From: Podarcis raffonei
Lineage: Eukaryota > Chordata > Lepidosauria > Squamata > Lacertidae
Reading direction: 5' to 3'
NCBI RefSeq assembly: GCF_027172205.1
Contig: NC_070605.1
Coordinates: forward strand, 24,546,304-24,610,303
Length of the DNA stretch: 64,000 nucleotides
Position 1 is the first letter of the stretch. Each line of letters starts with the position of its first letter. Of the stretch, positions 24,124-35,000 are shown piece after piece. The position numbers were made by a program, and so were the translations under genes. The notes beneath the pieces are model-generated. The model saw nothing but the letters and a program-made list of their open reading frames with translations. It was not told the origin of the DNA and made no database searches.

Positions 24124-24310
24124 GTTGTTGTTGTTGTTACATTATTAATTGTTGTTAACAAATGTACAGACCGCTTCATAGCACAAAACCATCAAAGCTG
24201 TGTACAAGATAAAAACACGATTAAAAACAGAATAAGCCATGAAAACAAAAGTTCTAAAAACGACGAAATGAGTTCGGCAAACTCTAAAAACATTAAAGCA
24301 ATTTCATCTG
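24124..24310 (-). mobile_element. Possible LINE 3' tail, reversed
   Basis: A GTTGTTGTTGTTGTT tract followed by AAATGTACAGACCGCTTCAT and further A-rich sequence resembles a LINE 3' end lying on the minus strand. Coding sequence is absent and the family is not certain. Confidence 0.35.
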
Positions 24311-25597
24311 ATATATAATTGTTCCATAAGTGACTGGACCACACCTCTAGATAGCCCTCTTAAACAAACAAAAATCTTCAGCAGGCATCTTAATATTGTT
24401 ATATGAGGTGCCTGTTTAATTTTGACTGATTCGAAAAAGCTGAAGCAACACCTAAATGCCCAGTTTCTGTACTGGGCAGGGCAGGGATATAGGTAAGGTA
24501 GTCCAGTTCCTTCTATACCCTGACCCCAAGTGTTTGGCTTGCAAAAGGTGCTGTCTCTAAATATCTGCCCCTGATGCAACCAGCTCAGGTCCTTAACTTG
24601 CTAAGACTCGCAATCTGTTCCCAGGCACGGTTCAGGCTTATCTGACCCATGTGGCAACTGGGTGTGTGAAAATGCCTGCCGTAAATCCTTCAGCGAAAGC
24701 CATGTTAATGGTTGGAGCAGCACTGATAGTCACGTATGCCAATGTTGGCAAGGGTGAGGTCTGGAGACTTGAAAGGAAGTAAATTCCAACCTGCTGCCTT
24801 TCTGTCTTGTTTGGCTGATTTTTTTCCTCCAAACAAAACTTCATAGTGGTCTCGCTCAGCTTTTGTTCATTTCCATGCCACTGCCGCAGAAGAATTTATT
24901 GGTTGGTTGTGTTTCACCCTAACCATTATTTGGCAAGGTATTGGAATGTCCCACAAGTGTCATAAAAGCCATTCCTAACATTTTATTTATATTCTCCTTT
25001 TCTGCAGTTGCATCCAGAGCCACATACATAACAAAGAGAAATACACAAGCTCAATAATGAAATACAAGAAAAGCCGGGAGCCCAAGTGTAACTGAAGCCA
25101 GAGACAATGACAATTAGAGCCAAACTATTCTAGTTTTGCCTCTAACCTTTCCGGAAGTACAAGGGCAATACTGAGAGCAAGGAGGAGAAAACTGGCAGCC
25201 AGTGTCACCTCCTAGACTGGATGCAAGGAATAAGGCGGGCAGGTGTGGCTCGCTGAGGGCAGATTGACCTTGGCCTCATTCATCCTAATGGTCCAGCATC
25301 CACTGGTTGGACAGTCATTCCAAAGCCACAGCACAACCACTGAAAAGACCCAGGGTTTTTTCCCAAACTTATTGGTGCATAAGCAGAATGGACCACATGA
25401 ATGAATTCTGAATTCACCTGCAACAGAATTAGTTCCATTTTCAAGGGGGTGGATCCCACCCCTTCTCTTTCATGCTTGCACACCCAGCCCCACATAACTG
25501 AACTGAGAGTGCAGCCTCCATGGTTAGCCTCAGGAGCCAGGCAGGTCCTCAAGGCATTCTAGGCCCAGGCTATTTAGGGCACCATTACTTATATACT

Positions 25598-25945
25598 AAA
25601 AGGGACGTGGGTGGTGCTGTGGGTTAAACCAGAGCCTAGGACTTGCCGATCAGAAGGTCGGGAGTTCGAATCCCCGCAACGGGGTGAGCTCCCATTGCTT
25701 GGTCCCTGCTCCTGCCAACCTAGCAGTTCGAAAGCACGAAGTGCAAGTAGATAAATAGGTACCACTCCGACGGGAAGGTAAATGGCGTTTCCGTGCACTG
25801 CTCTGGTTTGCCAGAAGCGGCTTAGTCATGCTGGCCACGTGACCCGGAAACTGTACGCCGGCTCCCTCGGCCAATAAAGCGAGATGAGCGCCGCAACCCC
25901 AAATTACGACTGGACCTAATGGTCAGGGGTCCCTTTACCTTTACC
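25598..25945 (+). mobile_element. Sauria-type tRNA-derived SINE
   Basis: The 348-bp SINE starts AGGGACGTGGGTGGTGCTGT, with the B box GTTCGAATCCC near 25669, and ends in CCCTTTACCTTTACC. The 13-bp direct repeat TTACTTATATACT flanks it (25585-25597 and 25946-25958). The site is itself inside a decayed LINE-like tail. Confidence 0.85.
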
Positions 25946-26854
25946 TTACTTATATACTGCCATCTGTATATGATGCCTTTAAAAGAACAGGTTACACCAA
26001 GGAGCTTATACAATCTAAAAAAAAAAACAGAAACAAGATTAACTATGGATCCTTGTATGCTGCTCTGAGAGCTTTTGTGGGTAAAAAGTGTGGTATAAAT
26101 GCTGTAAGTAAAACCAATCAAGCAATATATAGTCACCTTATGCTTATTCTTGGACTGGTCCAAGCCATGTTGGCACCCAAGCCAGACCCCAAAATGGTGC
26201 TCCCCTCCCTGCCAAGGAAGAATGGAGGAGGGAGATCTACATCGGGAAGAAGGGGAGAATAAGGTTTGACATGTAGATCTGCTGCCCCAGTGGATCCTGC
26301 TGCCTGAGGTCGTTACCTCACCTTGCTTCATGGGTGGATCAGGCCTGCCTGTGAGGAAGATCCTCTCCTGTTTGATGTGTAAATGGGACTACTGAATGGT
26401 GTTGTATCAAAGTAAAGGATTTTATTTTTACCTTACCTCAGTCCTGCAGTCTTGGCACTGCTAACTGGATGTGGACAAACCAACTGAGGCCATATCTAGA
26501 TTGCAGGAAGGTGTGGTTCTTGCAGGGGAAGCCTGTAATGTTTATAATTGGCAGTGCACATATTAGAGTATATGATGCCAGACCTAGCTGATAAGAAATA
26601 TAAGCTAGCTACTGAATGGGCTTTCCTTGTGCAAACAAACTTAACACGTGGCTAACTAAACACAACATGTTTATCTACGGCAGATTAAATGAAACTCTTT
26701 ATTTGAATTTGTATCAAGGATTTTTTTATTGTAAATGCCCAAAGTCAACAAGAAAACTACAAAGACAAAGGACACACTCAGGTCGGCAGGTCGATCTACA
26801 TACAGAGCCAAAGCAAATATACAGGAAGTTTCAATCAAACCCTCTTTTCCTCTC

Positions 26855-27015
26855 AGAGCTAGTTTCCATAGTGGTTTAACCATCAATTTCTCTTCTCAGG
26901 GAACTCTGGGAATTGTAGCCTTGTGTAGGGAATAGGTTCTGCTAACAGCTCTCAGTGCCACCATTAACTAATTACAGCTCCCAGGATTCACTGTTTTGCG
27001 ATATAATTTTAAATG
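26855..27015. mobile_element. Old foldback MITE relic
   Basis: GTTTCCATAGTGGTTTAACC, AGGGAACTCTGGGAATTGTA and CAGCTCCCAGGATTCACTG are the recurring modules of the palindromic family seen best at 28.6 kb. The copy is diverged. Confidence 0.45.
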
Positions 27016-27321
27016 TATAATGCAGATGAGGCCTGCCTACCTCAGATGTCAGGGATTAAATCTGGAACCTTTTCCATGTCAAGCACTCACTCTGTCACTG
27101 AGCTACTCCAACTCAAAAGCTTGCTCAATATTTGAGACATTTTTGTTGGTCCAAATAAATGTATTGCCTTACCTAGGCTGAAATAAGAGCTAATGTAAAT
27201 ATTATCATGTTCTTACACACATATCCCTGCTCAGAACCTGTGTGTTCCAATTAGGGCTTGACAGAGAGCAGAGCAACCACTAGTCTGGACATGGGTTTAA
27301 TTTCCAAACAAGGGTGTCAGT

Positions 27322-27392
27322 CAGTGCTTTCCTTCTAGAAAAAATGGTGCCGGTACTGCGTATCCTTGAGTACCACCAGAAAAAACGCACTG
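27322..27392. mobile_element. 71-bp hAT-like mini-MITE
   Basis: The unit begins CAGTGCTTTCCTTCTAGAAA and ends AGAAAAAACGCACTG, giving inverted ends. It has a perfect 8-bp target duplication GTGTCAGT (27314-27321 and 27393-27400). Only 71 bp long, it is close to the smallest size for a mobilised hAT derivative. Confidence 0.75.
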
Positions 27393-27559
27393 GTGTCAGT
27401 CATATATATGATTTAAGCTTCTTAGCTGCGATTTTGCTACTCTTACTTCGACATGAATCCCGTCTAATTCCTGAATCCAGCAAGTGTTAAAATCTAATGA
27501 AGGGTCACATTGTTGAATTAGCCTGGCAAGGGCCATGATGACCCCTAAGTATGGGTCAT

Positions 27560-27653
27560 TAATGTATTTTTAGTCTTTGTTGGAAGCTGCCCAGAGTGGC
27601 TGGGGAAACCTAGCCAGATGGGCCAGGTACAAATAATAAACCATCATCATCAT
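27560..27653 (+). mobile_element. L2 LINE 3' tail
   Basis: The segment reads TTGGAAGCTGCCCAGAGTGG, CTGGGGAAACCTAGCCAGAT and then AATAATAAACCATCATCATC, the 3' terminus of squamate L2 elements, 5'-truncated. The hAT-like element at 27654 is inserted in its simple-repeat tail. Confidence 0.7.
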
Positions 27654-27791
27654 CAATGCTTGTTTTCTGGGGGGACATACCCCTAAACATTTTGTGAATC
27701 TAAGTTTGGCCTCATTGAACGGAAATATTTCAATATGAATAGGAAAATGAGAGTACCCCTAAAAAAATTTTTTAATAGAAAAAAAGCACTG
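27654..27791. mobile_element. hAT-like MITE, 138 bp
   Basis: It begins CAATGCTTGTTTTCTGG and ends AATAGAAAAAAAGCACTG, ends related to the mini-MITE at 27322. Flanks ATCATCAT and GTCATCAT make a 7-of-8 target duplication. Confidence 0.55.
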
Positions 27792-27821
27792 GTCATCATT
27801 ATAAGAAGGAAGAACATAAAA

Positions 27822-28129
27822 TAGAGGGTTTCAAACTTTTTTTATCTGGGCCACATTTTCAGAATAAAAATGTGCTTGCGCCACACTGATTTTTTTTATT
27901 GCTAAGAAACACATTGGAAAAGAAAAGAAAATGAAACTCCTAGCAGCACTTCATTTATATCATAGAGCACAACCCCTTTATAATATGATTGTGGGACATC
28001 CAGAAAGTGTAAATCAATGCAGCTGCATAAAACATGAATCATTCCCAATATATATTGATTGTCCTTGAATCTTCACGCCACACTTGCCATCCACTCCTGC
28101 CACACCAGTGTGTCCTTTGAGAGCCACTG
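27822..28129 (+). mobile_element. hAT (Charlie-like) nonautonomous transposon
   Basis: The 308-bp element starts TAGAGGGTTTCAAACTTTTT and ends TCCTTTGAGAGCCACTG, diverged inverted repeats of the CAGNGGTTCTCAAAC type. A perfect 8-bp target duplication ACATAAAA lies at 27814-27821 and 28130-28137. It has the GGGCCACA motif near the left end usual in this group and no transposase. Confidence 0.85.
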
Positions 28130-28564
28130 ACATAAAAGCCTGCTCACTATCTGTTAGCATTTAAGTTGGTCCCAGTGAAGGCATTGCCCTACTGTGGTTT
28201 CCTCACCTACCAACAGACCAGCAATGGCTACCTATGCTTCCTATGGTACTTAAAGTAAGTGTAGGTTTGTGTCAATTTTATTATAATTGTTATGATTTCA
28301 AAAATTATTTAAAGGCTCCTTTGCTTATGCCACTTGTTTGCTAGCCTGCTGTAAGGGGCACCTCTCTCAGTGTACAGCAGGCGTACCAATTTCTAATACA
28401 ACAAACGCTTGAAGGATTCCTATTGTACACAAAACAGTGTGTGCAGCCTCCCTCACCACATATTGTCCTTTCTTGGTTTGCTCTGCCCCCTCATGGCACA
28501 GGATCTTACTACATCTTGTGCTAATATTACCGTAATTGTGCAATGAATTTAAACTCAGGCCTCA

Positions 28565-28790
28565 TTTGCACTATACGTTTAAAGTAATGCTACACGACTT
28601 TAAATAGTCATGGCTTCCCTCAAAAATCCTGGGAACTGTAGTTTGCTAAGGGGGCTGAGAGTTGTTAGGAGACCCCTATTCCCCCCACACAACTATAGTT
28701 CTCAGAGTGGTTTAACAATCACTCTTCCCAGGGAACTCTGGGAATCGTAAGTCTGTGAGGGGAATAGAGGGGTCCCCTAACAATGCACAA
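28565..28790. mobile_element. Foldback MITE, best copy in window
   Basis: AAATCCTGGGAACTGTAGTT, GAGAGTTGTTAGGAGACCCC, then AGGGAACTCTGGGAATCGTA and GGGGTCCCCTAACAA form a large imperfect palindrome. Related relics lie at 15.3, 19.8, 21.05, 26.9 and 29.0 kb. The family name is not assigned. Confidence 0.55.
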
Positions 28791-30071
28791 TCCATTGAGC
28801 CATATTTATTTTTTACTGTTGAATATGAAGAAGATGATCTAAACTATCTCTGTACTTCCCTCAGTCACGGTCATGGCTACAGTTATGGGGCCATTTTGGT
28901 TTCGTTTTTCTTTGATTGATTTGCACATCCTGTTGATTTTTTGCAGTTACCGGTATATTCCGAAAATTAATAAACATGTTTTTTTAAAAAAACAACAGAC
29001 AAACCTACAGTTCCCAGGATTCTTGAGGGGGAAGCAAAGATGTTTTAAAGTGGTGCAGCATTGCTTCAAATGTACAGAGCAGATGGAGCCAAAGAGAGCT
29101 TGGAGTTATGGTGAGTAATTAATTGCATATATGAGTTGAGCCAGAGGAATAAAAATCCATTAGGAGGCATCAGACCAGGATAGGCAACCTTTTTCCCCTG
29201 CTGAGACCACAGATAGCCTTTGGGGTAATCTGTGGGACTTAGACTGCTTCATTGAGCAGGGTTGGAGCCACAAGTGGATGGGGGTCACCACAACCCAACT
29301 CTGCTACCTCCATTGCTTCCATTTCCCCCTTTTTGTCACTAGGGATGGGGGGAGAAATTCAATTCAGTTCACATTTACAGGAGAACACATCTTATTTGCA
29401 GTCTCTGAGGCACAGCAATCCTAGGGTAAAGCCTGTATTTGTGAAAACAGCATACAAAAATATGTTATATGAGGGAAAAATGCTTTGCAAAAATGTGTAT
29501 GTTATGCAACATTGCATATAAACAAGGGTATGCTGGAAGAAATTAGTACTAAAAACAAGTTAAGAGCAAAATAATTTAAAATGTTCTCAGGAGGTTGGCT
29601 GGAACTCTACAGAGGAGCACAAGCTATTCACCGCACACCTGTTGCTGCAAAGAGAACGCCTGTTTGCAGGCAGGCTACCTTTTGGAGTCAGTGAATGTGT
29701 GTGTGTGTGTACCAGCTAAGAAGGGGCAGAAATGAGTTGCATAATGTTTTGCTTGGCTTTTTACCAAATCCTTGCCTTTGTGCCATAGGGCTTGACACCA
29801 GTTGATTCAGTTTACCACTTGGGAAGCAGTCCAGGTGGAAGAAGAGTGGCAAGGAGGTGTTTGTTCTCTTTCAGTCACTTGGGGTAATTGGATAAAGAAC
29901 TGTGAGGCTCAATGATGAAATTCAGGGTGTGCTCTGGCAGGCCTGGACTATCCAGTTACTTTACCCAGGAATCATTGTCTTGTTGTTTCAGTATTTAACG
30001 GTTAAGTACTGGAAGCTCCAAGATAGCTAAATTCCAACCATTTGCTTTTAGGTTAGGTTACCTTTAGGTCA

Positions 30072-30399
30072 GGGACGTGGGTTAAACCACAGAGCCTAGG
30101 ACTTGCCTATCAGTAGGTTGGCGGTTCAAATTCCCGTGACGGGGTGAGCTCGGTCCCTGCTCCTGTCAACCTATCAGTTCGAAAGCACGTCAAAGTGCAA
30201 TTAGATAAATAGGTACCGCTCCGGCGGGAAGGTAAACGGCGTTTCCATGCGTTGCTCTGGTTCGCCAGAAGCAGCTTAGTCATGCTGGCCACATGACCCG
30301 GAAGCTGTATGCCGGCTCCCTTGGCCAGTAAAGCGAGATGAGCGCCGCAACCCCAGAGTTGTCCGTGACTGGACCTAATGGTCAGGGGTCCCTTTACCT
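30072..30399 (+). mobile_element. Sauria-type SINE with shortened A-box region
   Basis: The SINE begins GGGACGTGGGTTAAACCACA, lacking the GTGGCGCTGT block present in the other copies, so most of the A box is missing. The rest, from a changed B box (GGTTCAAATTCC) to CCCTTTACC, is near full length. The 14-bp direct repeat TTACCTTTAGGTCA flanks it (30058-30071 and 30400-30413). Confidence 0.85.
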
Positions 30400-30706
30400 T
30401 TACCTTTAGGTCAACAGAAACAGGAGGAACATTCAGAAAATAAACTTATTGCGTATTTCACTGTAATGAACGCAATATACACAACACAATTAAATAAATT
30501 ACAGCAGGCTCTAGAACATAGGCCTACCTCTGACTTCAGCTTTTTGGCACTGAATTTGCCATGCCACCACAATGAGCACTTCTCCTCATAGTGCAACAAA
30601 AACTTCTGAATAACCGTGCCTGGTGCTTCTGTTGCTCCAAGGATTCTTCTCACACTTCCACTCAGTGGCCAGCAGTGAAAAGAGATTCTCAAAGCTCAAA
30701 CTTATA

Positions 30707-30927
30707 CAGTGGTACCTCGGGTTACATACACCTCAGGTTACATACGCTTCAGGTTACACTCTGCTAACCCAGAAATAGTGCTTCAGGATAAGAACAGAAA
30801 TCGGGCTCTGGCAGCACGGTGGCAGCAGGAGGCCCCATTAGCTAAAGTGGTGCTTCAGGTTAAGAACAGTTTCAGGTTAAGAACAGACCCCCGGAACGAA
30901 TTAAGTACTTAACCCGAGGTACCACTG
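30707..30927 (-). mobile_element. TcMar-Tigger-like MITE
   Basis: The 221-bp copy has CAGTGGTACCTCGGGTTA at one end and its complement at the other, with TA duplications at 30705-30706 and 30928-30929. Inner asymmetric sequence (GCAGCAGGAGGCCCCATTAG) is inverted relative to the 5700 and 45079 copies. Confidence 0.8.
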
Positions 30928-31269
30928 TACAGTATTAAAAAAAACCTCTCTTGCAATAATGTTGCTGCAAAATGAGACTAGTTGGCCTGGCAACTATATC
31001 ATTTGAACAGCACTTGACCTGAAAGAATGGGTGACAAAATTTGCAAAAGGAAAAGGCAGGCAGAGTGAGATTTTGGTGTGCCCGAAATTGAGACTTAACA
31101 TTTACACCCAATTTCTTATTGATAAGAAATACATTGCGAAACAAACAAAAAGCAAAAAAAACCCATAAAGCGGTGCTTGAGTTATAACACAGAACACAAC
31201 TTTATAATATGGTGATGGGGGCAGCCAGAAGGCATAAAACAATGCAGAACGGCCTTCAAGTGTCAGGTT

Positions 31270-31960
31270 TCAAGCTTAGTATTTTTTTCGCGCTCCCCTG
31301 ACACAAGCAGCAGGACGGCCTCGGTGGAGGCGGAGAATTGGGAAAGAAAGATCTGCCCTTCAAATCCAAACTCTGTGAAGCCGAAGGCGCCTTTTGCGCA
31401 ACTTGGGAGAGCTCCGCCTACGCTAAGGAAAGCGCCCGCCTTGCGAGGCGTCGTTCTAAGCCAGCCGCCGGGCGGCGCATACTTAAACACTTACGAGAAT
31501 AGCCGCAGCTGGTGCCGGTTGCGTAAAGGGGAGGACCCGGCCTTCGGACTTTAGTCGTCCTGAGGGGAAAGTGAAAGGAAGCCGCAGCTCCAGCCTCTTC
31601 CGCTGCTGCCGAGACTGACGGAGAGTCCCTTCCTCGATTACCGCCGCTGCCGCCGCTGCGTGATGGCTGCTACCAGCACCACCGCTCTCCTCCGGGCTGC
31701 GGCCTCCTCCGGCTGCCGGCTTCTCTCGGCCTCCCGCGGGGTCAGAGGCGGCTGGGCTGCCGCTGCCAGCCTGGGCCCGTCGCGGCTGTTCCACGCCTCG
31801 GCCCGGGCGCCGCTCAGGTAAGCGGGAAGCCTGTGCTTGGCCGCCTTTCGCGGCGCGTTTCCTCGCGGCCTCTCTTCTGCGGCTGCCTCTCCCGCTCTTT
31901 CCCCCCCTCACGGAGTCACTGAGAGGGTCGCTTGGCTTCAGCCTCTGGGTTCAAGAGCGG
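31270..31960. promoter_or_regulatory. FDX1: CpG island, FDX1 promoter
   Basis: A GC- and CpG-rich block begins about 400 bases before the FDX1 start codon and continues through exon 1 into intron 1. There is no clear TATA box, as expected of a housekeeping CpG promoter. The transcription start is probably within the 200 bases before 31663 but cannot be placed from sequence alone. Confidence 0.75.
31663..31817 (+). CDS. FDX1: FDX1 exon 1 (mitochondrial presequence)
   Basis: The exon encodes residues 1-51 and two bases of codon 52. The sequence begins [20 protein letters not shown], is rich in Ala, Arg and Ser, and has no Asp or Glu, as expected of a matrix-targeting signal. It ends ...HASARAPL next to the usual processing region. 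The donor is CAG/GTAAGC. Confidence 0.95.
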
Positions 31961-32012
31961 AGGGGAGGCTGCCTCTCGTGAGGGGGGCCTGGGAGTGGGG
32001 ACACTCTTACTT

Positions 32013-32070
<58 letters not shown>

Positions 32071-35000
32071 CACCCTCTCTCTGTCTCTATAGAAAAGCCT
32101 TTCTCAACCTATGGGTCTCCAGATGTTGTTGGACTACAACTCCCATCACCCCTAGCTAGCAAGGCCAGAGCTCAGGGATGATAGGAGTATAAGGGTAAAG
32201 GGACCCCTGACCATTAGGTCCAGTCGTGGCCGACTCTGGGGTTGCGGCGCTCATCTCGCTTCACTGGCCGAGGGAGCCGGAGTACAGCTTCAGAGTCATG
32301 TGGCCAGCATGACCAAGCCGCTTCTGATGAACCAGAGCAGTGCACGGAAACGCCGTTTACCTTCCCCGCCAGAGCTGTACCTATTTACTTGCACTTGATG
32401 TGCTTTTGAACTGCTAGGTTGGCAGGAGCAGGGACCGAGCAACGGGAGCTCACCCCGTTGAGGGGATTCGAACCCCCGATCAGATCGGCAAGCCCTAGGC
32501 TCCGTGGTTTAACCCACAGCACCACCCGCGTCCCCCGATAGGAGTATAGGCCACCATAAAACATCCATATCCCATATAACTGTTGACTATAATATCACTA
32601 TATAAAGTTGGAAGGAACCCTGAGGATCATTTATTCTAGGCCAACACCCCGCAATGCAGAAATAGGCAGCTGTCCCCATTGAACCTGAAACCTTGGCATT
32701 ATCAGCTGAGCTTTTCCAAGCGCAAAGTCTTGCACACACTCTGTCTCTCATGCTCTCTCGCCTCCCCCCCCCCATTCTTAACACACACTCTGCTTCTCTC
32801 ACACACTGTCAATTTAATAATAATAATTTTATTATCTGCACCCTGACCATTTGGCTGGGTTGCCCCAGCCACTCTGGGTGGCTCCCAACAGAATATTTAA
32901 AGGTAAAGGGACCCCTGGCCATTAAGTCCAGTCGTGACCGTCTCTGGGGTTGCGGCGCTCATCTCGCTTTACTGGCCGAGGGAGCTTGCATACAGCTTCC
33001 GGGTCATGTGGCCAGCATGACTAAGCCGCTTCTGGCGAGCCAGAGCAGCACACGGAAACGCTGTTTACCTTCCTGCCGGAGCGATACCTATTTATCTACT
33101 TGCACTTTGACGTGCTTTCGAACTGCTAGGTTGGCAGGAGCAGGGACCGAGCAACAGGAGCTCACCCCATCACAGAGATTTGAACCTCCAACCTTCTGAT
33201 CAGCAAGTCCTAGGCTCTGTGGTTTAACCCACAGCGCCACCCGCGTCCCTTCTATCACAGGTACAAACACTCAGATCTGCATGACTGTTTGGACAGGGTA
33301 CATAGTGAGATCAAATGACTGTGTATGGAATTTCTTCAATAAGCACACATTTGTGACGTTTAAGGCAACTTTAGCAAATTATACAGGCTTATATAGAGTC
33401 GATCCCTTGCCTTAGCTTTACACAAGCATAGAAATTAAGTCAATTTCTCAGAGGAATAGCATGCTTGCATTGTGAACTGGATGCCTGATTAAGCAAGAAT
33501 TTCAGGGTCCCTACTTCCTATCAAACCAGCTCAAGGCTGAACTTTTACTGCACAAAGATCCTTGACATATTCTTGATATACGTAAGCAATTATCCTACTT
33601 TCATGCACTCTCTTACAGTTTTTACATCTCTTCACATGTAGGCTATCTCTCAAAGATAGCCACACACTGCCCCTCAAGCCTAGACTGGTGCATACAGTGC
33701 TGTCTAGAGGACACATTTGGGAGAGGTAAATCCCTTCTTTAACCACCATTTGGTGATGGAAGATAGGCTGGCATAATCTTCTACAAGAAAGCTGACTATA
33801 ATCAACCCCTTGTGTAATATATTTACAGTTGACTGAGACGCTTGTCTGAACTTAACATTCTATGCAGGACAAGGACAGTTGCACACTGTACCTGGGATGG
33901 TGTGGGCTTAAGGTAAATTGTAGGAATGAAAAACACGGCAGACGAGAGGTAGGTGTCACATGAGGCGTCTTGAGGCGTCTGACTGGGCAAACCCCCGGCG
34001 TCTCAGTTTTATTGAGTATTAACAAGCATTGCCACAGGTGTGCTTGTGGCTGATTGGTTGATACAAACACAAAGAAACTTGTTGCTGATTGGTTAACATA
34101 AGTACAAGGCGGGAATTACATGTGAAAGGTGGGAATTACATGTGAACATTAATCATCGATAGATTAAAGGCTGGGAAACGAGGTTGGGACTAGACAACCA
34201 TGAAACCTCCTAATTAATTTTTTTTTTTAATATATTTTTATTCATTTTCCAAAACAATAATACAAATTGCACAAATTTCTATACATTTGATTTCTTTTTG
34301 ACTTCCTTCAACTTCTCTGATAATCATCCGTATTTACATCTCAGATACGCATTTCTCTATTTATATTGCCATTTATCTTCCCTCCCACCTCTATTGCTTT
34401 TTAACAATATATCTCGACTTTTACAGTGCTTCTTGAAACCCCGCCAGCGTTGTTTGCACATCACATATTCTTTTCAGATATTCAACAAATTTTCCCCAAT
34501 CCTCGATAAACTTTTGGTCTTTAAAGTATCTAATTTTTCCAGTTAATCTGTCCAATTCTGAATAATCTGTCAACTTCAGTCTCCATTCTTCTAACGTCGG
34601 AATTTCTTCTTGTTTCCATTTCTGGGCCAGTAGAGTTCTTGCTGCTGTAACCGCATATTGAAAAAGTTTACAGTCTTTCCTTCTTATTTCATTTCCTGTA
34701 ATTCCTAAAAGGAAGGTCTCTGGTTTTTTAACAAATGCATATTTTAACATCTTTTTCATTTCGTTGTAAATCATCTCCCAAAAACCCTTCACTTTCCTAC
34801 ATTCCCACCACATGTGATAGAACGTGCCTTCTTTTTCTTTGCACTTCCAACACTTATTGCACGTCTTATACATTTTTGCAAGTTTTACCGGAGTGATGTA
34901 CCATCTGTAAAACATTTTCATTACATTTTCTTTTAGTACTGTACATGCGGTAAATTTTAAGCTCTGATTCCACAGTTTTTCCCAATCTTCAAACTGTATA

